A stretch of DNA of 64,000 nt from Notospermus geniculatus (lineage: Eukaryota; Nemertea; Pilidiophora; Heteronemertea; Lineidae): assembly GCA_002633025.1 (NCBI GenBank), contig NMRB01000040.1, forward strand, positions 321,379-385,378, given 5' to 3'. Shown one piece after another: positions 57,201 to 64,000 of this stretch; positions within the stretch are counted from its first letter, which is position 1; the number at the start of each line of letters is the position of its first letter. Below the pieces are notes generated by a model that made no database searches, was not told the DNA's origin, and saw only the letters and a program-made list of their open reading frames with translations. Both the position numbers and the translations under genes were made by a program.

Positions 57201-59832
57201 CATCATATCAGATTCACTTGCGACCGAACCACTGACGTTTCGTTGGTGTTGCCTACGAGTAGTTCCAGTAAGTTAATGTCATACCCACCAGAGGAATTTA
57301 GAATCCACGATCAGTGCCCAAAAAAGGTCGTCGACTGACGGAATAAGCCGCATCGAACAGTGAAGTTTAGCGTACTTACCACCAATAACCAATGCACAAA
57401 ACGTAAATACTTGACAAGGCCAGAGTCAGGTGGCGCCAGTTTCTGATGAGGTAGGCAAACAACGTCAGCGAAACAGATCCGAACCCGTAGAAAAAGTTGA
57501 CGACAATGCCGACCGCCTGTCTTTTTGATGGCGACACCAGTTCCGTGACTGAAACGATGAGCAGCCTTATCAAGGGGGAAATAGTGAAAACTCTTAGTAT
57601 CCTGGTACATGTGGAAGCAAATTTAAGGTCTTGTGCAGGGGTATGATCCGCTGCATCAACTCTTGCCCAGACTCTGCCAGACGAGTCTGTCACCGACGTT
57701 CGCCTGTTGCGCCATCGACGATATCAGATAATTTGCATTAAAATGAATTTGTAAATGAATCGTGAAAACACTGTCTGGGGACGACGTTTAGTTTGCAACA
57801 GCATACTGAATCGGAGGCCAACGGACAAAAGTAGGCCTAGGCGGTTGTGTGTCAAGGGTGTCACCTACGCAGGCCTTATTGCCACCTACGAAACAAAAAT
57901 GAAACCTAAAAATATATCATTCATCGTGCAACTTTGAACTTATTGTCGATATCATGTGCGTGAGTTGAGAATGGATGTGATATCTTACACAAAACAAACG
58001 CAGCTCCGTACGCGATAACTGCACCAGCGCCACAAAGGACTCGACCGACCATCATCGAGTACATATCTGGTAGAATTCCTGGCGCAATGCCACCCACAAA
58101 TTGAATGAAGAGACCAACAATTAGGCCCACCCGCCGGCCAAACCTGCAAAACAAAACAAAAGTAAAGCAGCATATTATGTCGGGCGATATCACCACCAAT
58201 CTTCTCACCAGCCGCGATATCTATCGCGCGTACTATTCCCGCAAAAACCTTAAAAACAATTATATTGTATTTGTATTTGTATTTGTATATTGCTACCGAA
58301 TGTGATGATTGATAAAATCGTTGCTGTTACGTAGCGGTGTATACACTGTATTGGCTTGTCCATTAGAAACGTGCTGACAAGGTATCTACACCGCTTTGGT
58401 TGCAGGAAATACGCGCCATAGCCACCGCAGACTCGGCGATATCGGCTTTGGTATGGTTGACAATGGGCGGGCATCGCTGGCGAGAAGATTCCACGCACCG
58501 CTTTCCAGCGCACATTACATTTGGCGTCAAATACGATCAAATCGCTTGCGACATCGCCGGGTGATCCACTGTCGCGATTTTGGCTTGATACCTGCCGCAC
58601 ACGAGTGCAATTTTGTCTCCGACGTTGCCTCCATAGGAGATTTTTGTCTCAGCATCTTGTCACCGCACACGGTGCGTCACCCGCCGCAGACGAGTGCAAA
58701 TTTGTCTCCTGTAGATGCGGCGTGACCATGGTGACGTCATTCGTCACCGAAAAAACCGGGACGAATGGAAACATGCTTGACGTCATTAATATAACAATGT
58801 CATCATGACGCTATAAAATGACGTCACCACGTCTCTTGATTGGTCAGAATGTTTTGCATCCGTCTCCGCCTCCGCCTCCAACCACCGCACACGATGACAA
58901 CGTTGCCTCCATAGGAGATTTTTGTCTCCTCCGATCAAACATGTTTGATCTGCTTTGGAGGCAAAAAAATCCGTCTCCGCCTCCGTCTCCGACCACCGCA
59001 CACGATGACATTTGCACGTAGGAGGCAAAAATCTCCATAGTTGGAGACAAAATTGCACTCGTGTGCGGCGGGTATGAGACGCGGTTGCGTTCCCTTGCGG
59101 TTACCTTATAAGGACTTCCGATTACCATATAAGGCGATCGCAAGGGACCGCAACCCCGTCTCAAGCCCAAATCGCGACAGTGGATTCGCCGCTTGACCGC
59201 CTCGATCCTGCATATCCCGATTAGTTACTGAGAGAGACCAAAAGAGACGTCTGGGGTTGTTTTCATAGAAAGGTTTCCAGAGAGTCTGTCGCTAGAAGAC
59301 GACAATATTGGTGTGCGAGTGATATTGCATCGGAGAGAGGAATAGTCCCGCTATCAACGGGAACGGTACACAAACACTTGAATACTGATGAAATCTTTAC
59401 CTGTCGGACAACTCGCCGCTGAATGGCGAACCGATGAGCAAACCCAACAGGTACATCATACTGGCGGTTGAACGGAGGAATACCCTATCACAGACCAGGT
59501 TAAACTGCAATTATATACAAGATTCAAAGATCATGGACATGTCATAGCAACGCTCGCCTTTTCGCCCAGCCGCACCCCAGTTGTTTGGGGAGGAAGCCGA
59601 AGGGGACATAACTTCCGACAGCGTTACTCCATCATGAACGCTCACCTCCATAGCTGCAGAAAGGGTAAAAACGGTCTGGTCATACACCCAAGATGAACAT
59701 GATGCCGTCTCATTGTCCCCGTCGGTGTAGATGCTGCATTTGGACCCCTGAGGAATGGAGACGTTGATAAGACGTTCGTGTGCCTCACTCTGTACGGCGT
59801 AGGTATCGTTTTCCCATCCGGGGAGGGAACAT
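54240..59832 (-). CDS. SLC22-family organic ion transporter (5' partial)
   Basis: Exons in transcript order are 59646-59832, 59401-59504, 57989-58143, 57380-57548, 56960-57181, 56460-56686, 55228-55409, 54889-55040 and 54240-54375, giving 510 residues with exact phases and a TAA stop. The first visible exon codes the large extracellular loop with several Cys and Asn sites, ending before FNLVCDR. Then come the family motif GSPFSGELSDRFGRR after TM2, IIPESPRWL at the end of TM6, a charged cytoplasmic loop, and GRFGASAGFASVYIYTAEIFPTSLRNRTIG in the C-terminal half. The final helix is followed by a hydrophilic tail. Family members carry organic cations, anions or carnitine-like zwitterions across the plasma membrane. 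The substrate cannot be inferred. The exon with the start codon and TM1 was not found up to 64000. Introns are filled with foldback elements. Confidence 0.9.
54537..54884. mobile_element. Harbinger-like MITE touching a splice donor
   Basis: Inverted ends GGCCATACCAATTTGATTGT extend for about 35 bases at both sides. The flanks are TTA at 54534-54536 and TTA at 54885-54887. The right TTA, read on the minus strand as TAA, forms positions 2-4 of the donor GTAAGG of the SLC22-like exon 54889-55040. The core has two A/T homopolymer hairpins and no coding capacity. Confidence 0.85.
55434..55812. repeat. Full-length foldback element, first of a tandem pair
   Basis: The ends TTCGCAAATCTGACGAAAAA continue into matching arms along almost the entire 379 bases, so the element is one imperfect hairpin. 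It lies in the SLC22-like intron 55410-56459. Confidence 0.8.
55824..56273. repeat. Full-length foldback element, second of a tandem pair
   Basis: It belongs to the same family as 55434-55812, with ends AGTGAGGTTTCGCAAATCTG and its partner. A near-perfect 46-nt palindrome at 56004-56049 (arms CTTGGAGGAATTATACTG) sits near the centre and lacks a match in the first copy, so it looks like a nested insertion. Confidence 0.8.
58565..59184. repeat. Nested foldback elements in an SLC22-like intron
   Basis: The outer arms (58565-58620 and 59043-59184) begin TCCACTGTCGCGATTTTGGC and include CGCACACGAGTGCAATTTTG. The right arm is interrupted at 59076-59161 by an 86-base inverted-repeat element with GAGACGCGGTTGCG ends. 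The core has repeated CCGTCTCCGCCTCC and ACCACCGCACACGATGACA segments. Confidence 0.75.
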
Positions 59833-59922
59833 CTGAAGAAGAGTGAGAATCTCGTGATACTTGATGAAGGTAGGCCTACAATGAGTTCAATCCCAACCAC
59901 AGGGTAAAGCTACGTTTAAGCT

Positions 59923-60066
59923 GCTTTTCCACAAGGCGTTTTCGGTCGCGGAATAGGGGGCGGGCGCGGGTGCGAGTGAAACAGCTAATGGGAAATACGT
60001 TGGCTGTTTCACTCGCACCCGCGCCCGCCTCCCATTCCGCGCCCGCAAACGCCTTGTGGAAAAGCA
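59923..60066. repeat. 144-bp GC-rich foldback element
   Basis: The ends GCTTTTCCACAAGGCGTTTT and its partner form a near-continuous stem rich in GCGGGCGCGGGTGCGAGTG. The loop is about 18 bases. Confidence 0.8.
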
Positions 60067-60229
60067 CGCGGAATGCGGATTGCGGAACGCGGAAGCGGAA
60101 AATGCAATGCATTTTCGCATACAACATATCGCTTCCGCCGGGGATCCCGCGTCCCTACCGCGCATTCCGGATGTCTGGTAAAGGCAGCCTAACTCGGGCG
60201 CCTGACTTATAAAAAAATAAATAATTGAC

Positions 60230-60259
60230 TTTCCTAAGTCGGGCGCCCGACTTAGGAAA
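60230..60259. repeat. Perfect 30-nt palindrome
   Basis: The two halves TTTCCTAAGTCGGGC and its reverse complement abut with no spacer. A weaker GCCTAACTCGGGCGCCTGACTTAT copy lies about 40 bases upstream. Confidence 0.9.
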
Positions 60260-60680
60260 AATAAAAATGATGGCCTTAATCAGCCACCGTATACACCATC
60301 CTGGATAGCCTACCTTCTTCTGAAAACATATCTTTCAAGCGAAAGCTACGGTAAAACCTATGAGTTTTTTTCTGAGGGTATTAAACTACACAAGGCTACT
60401 CAACACAACACAATAGGCCTGCACTAGAAAGTTTTAAACTGAATTTAAGGACTCTCTCTCACAACTCACCTGCACATATATATTTCATATTCTACAGTCC
60501 TGTGATTCAAATTTTCAAAGTTCTCTAGGCTATTGCCTGCCAATTGTTATTAGCGGTGGTTTCAGAAAAGGGCCTAACCTATACAGACCAAGCGGCAGTG
60601 TTAAGTCTGTTCAAAAATAGATAACCGAGCGTCGCTTAGGCCCTATTTTTTGGTCTGTTCCAATACTCCCATCCCTAAGA

Positions 60681-60932
60681 GAGTAGGAAATAAAAGTGGA
60701 AAATAAGAAGTGGGAAATTTTGCACTTTTGTGTGAATTTTTCAATTTCTCAAATTGGGATGAAATTTGTTCCCATTTTGAGAAATATCGCCCGAAAAGTC
60801 AGACAAAATGCCATGTCATTTTAAGAAAATTTATCAAAATGGGAAAAAATTCTATCCCAATTTGAGAAATTGAAAAATTCGCGTAAAAGTGCCAAAATTC
60901 CCACTTTTTATTTTCCACTTTTATTTCTTACT
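60681..60932. repeat. AT-rich foldback MITE
   Basis: Inverted arms of roughly 90 bases start GAGTAGGAAATAAAAGTGGA and include TTTCTCAAATTGGGAT. There is no coding capacity. Confidence 0.75.
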
Positions 60933-60944
60933 CCCTTCCCTACC

Positions 60945-61083
60945 TTGAGCCCCGGAAGTTGGCACGGTGTCCCTTTTCAAATTCTATTTCCGCACCAATC
61001 GATACCTGCCTCTGATTGGTCAAGTCAACAGAATTTTGAAATAGATTTTGAAAAGGGACACCCTGCCAACTTCCGGGGCTCAA
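60945..61083. repeat. MITE with TTGAGCCCCGGAAGTTGG ends
   Basis: Inverted arms of about 38 bases start TTGAGCCCCGGAAGTTGGCA. The element is 139 bases long and begins 12 bases after the preceding one. Confidence 0.8.
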
Positions 61084-62035
61084 ATTGGTCCAAATGATTA
61101 AAAAACCTATGGTATGCCTACCGGAGATATAGTCCAAGAGACTAATGAGGTAGGCCTACACATCATGAGGAATTCTGAAGTGCAAGTTGATTTCTTCAAG
61201 TCATTTTGGGGAGAAATAACAGAGAAAGAAAGAGGGCTAGACCAAAGACTGAACTAACCGAAGTCCAAAATGAGGTTTCATCCAGTAGCAGCCCCCGCCC
61301 CGCCCCGCCCCGCCCCCCTTCGTTCGTTATTAGCGGGCCTATAAAAAAATCACATCCTATTGGTCGATTTAATGTGGACATTAATTCGTTTGAATTAATG
61401 TGGATATTAATTCAGAATTATGTCCACTCTGGCGTGCGATACACGTGCAGAAAAATATGGATGACACAGACATCGGCCTACCTAAAGTCGGAGACGGTAA
61501 ACATGAACACAGGTAAAAGTCCCAACCAGGAATCCATGGGTACAGACAGACCGTATAATACGAAAGTTAGGATCTGGAACCGATCACCCAAAGACGAGAA
61601 AACTCCATCCAGAGAGACCATCGTGTCTTGTTATCAGTCTGAATGAGTGCGCTCTCTGAAGGATACGACCATACGTAGGCCTAGCTGTGGTCGTTCTGTT
61701 GGTTAGCATGGTTAGTAGAGGGGTTTCGGCCTATACTTCTGACGCCATCACCCGCCATATGGCGAGTGCCGGTGTGAAAGGAATCTAAGTCCGCCTGGAA
61801 TCAAAGTCCGGTCTTATTATTCAGCGAGGGATTAGACAATACTTCTATACATTTATTTCTCTAAGACCAGTGCCAGATATGCGGTCCTCGCCAACCACAC
61901 ATTGTCATAGAGAACGTCTATCAACTTCCAACAGCAGGTCAATGGAGAGTGTGAGCCAATCAACTAGGATGGACTACTAGGATATTCAAGCGGGGGAGGC
62001 GCAAAAGGATATAATGCACTGATCTTAGAGAAATG

Positions 62036-62521
62036 AATGTAAACAAAAATAGATAAAGACCAAAATATACCACTCTGAAACAGCCCAGCCCAAGGGTTTT
62101 AGTTATTTTTTTAAATAATAGATAGCGCATGCTCAAAAAAGTTGCAAAAATCTAAAATCTTTTGGCACCAAAATAGGCAGGGGCACAAGGAATACTAATC
62201 ACAACTTTGTTTGCAAATCCATGCATTCCCTAATGAGTAATTAGCAATTAAAGGGTCCTGCGCCACCTATATTTAAAAAAATGAACTCAACGTGCTGGTC
62301 CATGCCAGTCTAAGGTATAGTCATCTACTTAAAGATTGATATCTCTGAAACTAGTAGATGGATTTGATTGAATTTTATACTGCTTGTAGCCAGTGTCTAA
62401 TTCTTTGACTTGGTGCAGTAACTTTCAGATCTTCCAAGTTTTTAGGGAGACAGCTGCCAATTTTACGCTTTTCGACGTTGAGAGTGGTACATTTTTGGTC
62501 TTTATCTATTTTTGATGTAAA
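62036..62521. repeat. 486-bp element with TIRs of about 40 bases
   Basis: The arms contain AAAAATAGATAAAGACCAAA and ACCACTCT at the left and the inverted equivalents at the right. The core is AT-rich and non-coding. Confidence 0.65.
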
Positions 62522-62716
62522 GTATATGGCTAGAGAGACTACGGTATGACCATTCGAATATAACCTTATAATAGCGGGCTGTTGTTTGGCGGATCTGCAT
62601 TTCTAGGAATCTGATTCCTGTCTGCTGTCACACCCGTATACCGTTTTTTCTGCTGCTGGTGAGATTCTGCTGCTGTGCACTCACAGCGCATGCGCGTACC
62701 GTGACGGTGGCTCGTT

Positions 62717-63020
62717 AAGGCTTGTTCACACTGCAAGCGCGGTGCGGTGCGAATTTTTCGCGCCTGATTGTTTCCACTGTTATTTAAAGGGCCTCTAGAG
62801 GCAGCCCAGCATGGCTGGGGAAAACCCCGGGGAAAACCCCGGTTCAATACCTCGTAATGGTGATTAACGTTAAAGTGGCGCCGCCTAGCTGAAGAACCGG
62901 TACTGATAGTAGCCTAATGGCGAGCTGCCTCTAGAGGCCCTTTAAGCCTGTAGCTGTTCACACTTGCGGCGCGACGCAATGCGATTTGTTCAGATCGCAC
63001 CGCGCCGCAAGTGTGAACAC
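62717..63020. repeat. Nested pair of MITEs
   Basis: The outer inverted arms contain GTTCACACT...GCGGTGCGGTGCGA and ATCGCACCGCGCCGCAAGTG. They are split by an inner element at 62784-62945 whose ends TTAAAGGGCCTCTAGAGGCA are perfectly inverted. The outer right side also makes its own hairpin at 62956-63018. Confidence 0.7.
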
Positions 63021-63479
63021 AGCGCCGGGATTGGAAACTATAGTAGGCCCGGCCCTCGATATTCGGTCATATAATGGTTCCATACCTCGTTTCACGTCTG
63101 CTGCGCCAAAAAAGGACCCATAAATCATAAAATAAGCTAAACACATTGCATTTAACTGGACAGGCGATCTACGGCTGCCCCGGCTGAATGACGAGTCGAC
63201 AGCGTTGGGCCAGTCGACTTTAAAAACACCCCTAACGCATTAGGTTTCTTTCATAAAAAGACGCGCGCGCTGACACAACGCGGTAAGCCCAACCCTCCTC
63301 AACCACTTTATTGAATAGGACAACCATGATTGGCTCTCGCTGACCTAACAATACCATACTCGCCCGGCCTACGATGACAGTGGCAATGAATGACCAGCTC
63401 GATCGTTCCTGCTGGACTTCAACGCCCCCATGCGACCGGTGTGTTAGAATCTGTTTTCAATGGCATGTTATTGGTAGCA

Positions 63480-64000
63480 AAATTTGATTTTTTCTTAATT
63501 CATTCGATTTTATCATCATTCATTCGATTTTTTACATAATTCGTTCGATTTTTTACTTAATTCGTTCGATTTTTTACAATATTCGTTCGATTTTGACAGT
63601 AATTCAATCGATTTTGTCAAACATTTATTTGATTTTTTATAAAGAATTCATTTGATTTTATGTAATTCATTTGATTCAGAATCAAATATATTTTGATATA
63701 AATCAAAATTCATTCGATCCAGGATCAAATATATTTCGATTCATATCGAAATTCATTCGATCCAGGATCAAATATATTTCGATTCATATCGAAATTCATT
63801 CGATCCAGGATCGAAATTCATTCAATCCAGGATCAAATATATTTCGATTCATATCGAAATTCATTCGATTCAGAATCAAATATATTTCGATTCATATCGA
63901 AATTCATTCGATCCAGGATCGAAATTCATTCGATTCAGAATCAAATATATTTCGATACAAATCAAAATTCATTCGATCCAGGATCAAATATATTTCGATT
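63480..64000. repeat. Satellite-like array running off the right edge
   Basis: From 63480 to about 63660 a unit of about 21 bases with ATTCGTTCGATTTTTTAC repeats with drift. From about 63690 a 43-base unit containing ATTCATATCGAAATTCATTC and GATCCAGGATCAAATATA repeats with high identity, with some shortened units. The motif is dominated by TCGA. Confidence 0.85.

Larger units (their letters stand above)
59833..61680. other. 5' side of the SLC22-like gene, no exon found
   Basis: Several hairpin elements are listed separately. The missing first exon (start codon, TM1) could not be recognised; a GC-rich C-CCGCCC run near 61297-61317 is the only CpG-like segment. Confidence 0.4.
61681..63480. 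other. Gene-free, element-rich sequence
   Basis: No exon was seen. It contains the elements at 62036-62521 and 62717-63020. The sequence from 63021 to 63480 shows no clear feature beyond short CG-rich stretches. Confidence 0.45.

Noticed and set aside
59887-60165. Arg/Ala-rich frames on both strands near 60000
   Set aside because: They come from the GC-rich hairpin element at 59923-60066 and have no splice context with the SLC22-like gene.

Overview
This is eukaryotic, animal-type genomic DNA. Every confident gene is split into short exons with GT/AG junctions, and the spliced frames close exactly. The gene set (SLC26A11-like transporter, IFT27-like GTPase, two-RRM hnRNP, paired-EF-hand protein, TASOR/TEX15-type protein, SLC22-like transporter), introns of a few hundred bases, tRNA-derived SINEs and very many small foldback elements suggest a marine invertebrate, probably a deuterostome such as a hemichordate, echinoderm or lancelet. 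A species cannot be named from sequence alone. No bacterial operons, CRISPR arrays, rRNA or intact tRNA genes were seen.

Layout. 1-1123: left edge and a 432-N gap. 1124-13723 (+): 18 exons of an SLC26A11-like sulfate/anion transporter, 5' incomplete. 18728-20049 (-): IFT27-like ciliary GTPase, tail-to-tail with SLC26A11 and missing about 40 residues around switch II. 22472-30073 (-): hnRNP AB/D-type RNA-binding protein. 31022-36896 (+): 927-residue protein with eight EF-hand pairs, head-to-head with the hnRNP gene. 42591-50390 (-): DUF3715 protein of the TASOR/TEX15 type with a 5.2-kb exon and an internal 36-residue repeat, 3' end unresolved. 54240-59832 (-): SLC22-like transporter, first exon missing. 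63480-64000: satellite-like DNA running off the right edge.

Three stretches occur twice in tandem, separated only by Ns (27551-28952, 36485-37661, 40118-42726). They are nearly identical and look like unmerged alleles of a heterozygous genome rather than real duplications. They duplicate the RRM1 exons of the hnRNP gene, the last exon of the EF-hand gene and the end of the large exon of the TASOR-like gene.

The genes do not form one pathway. Two (IFT27 and possibly the EF-hand protein) point to cilia, two (SLC26A11, SLC22) to solute transport, and two to RNA handling or silencing. Between and inside them lie about 30 inverted-repeat elements of at least ten families, including TTA-flanked Harbinger-like, TA-flanked pogo-like and 8-bp-TSD hAT-like types. 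Several are nested, and one supplies part of a splice donor.
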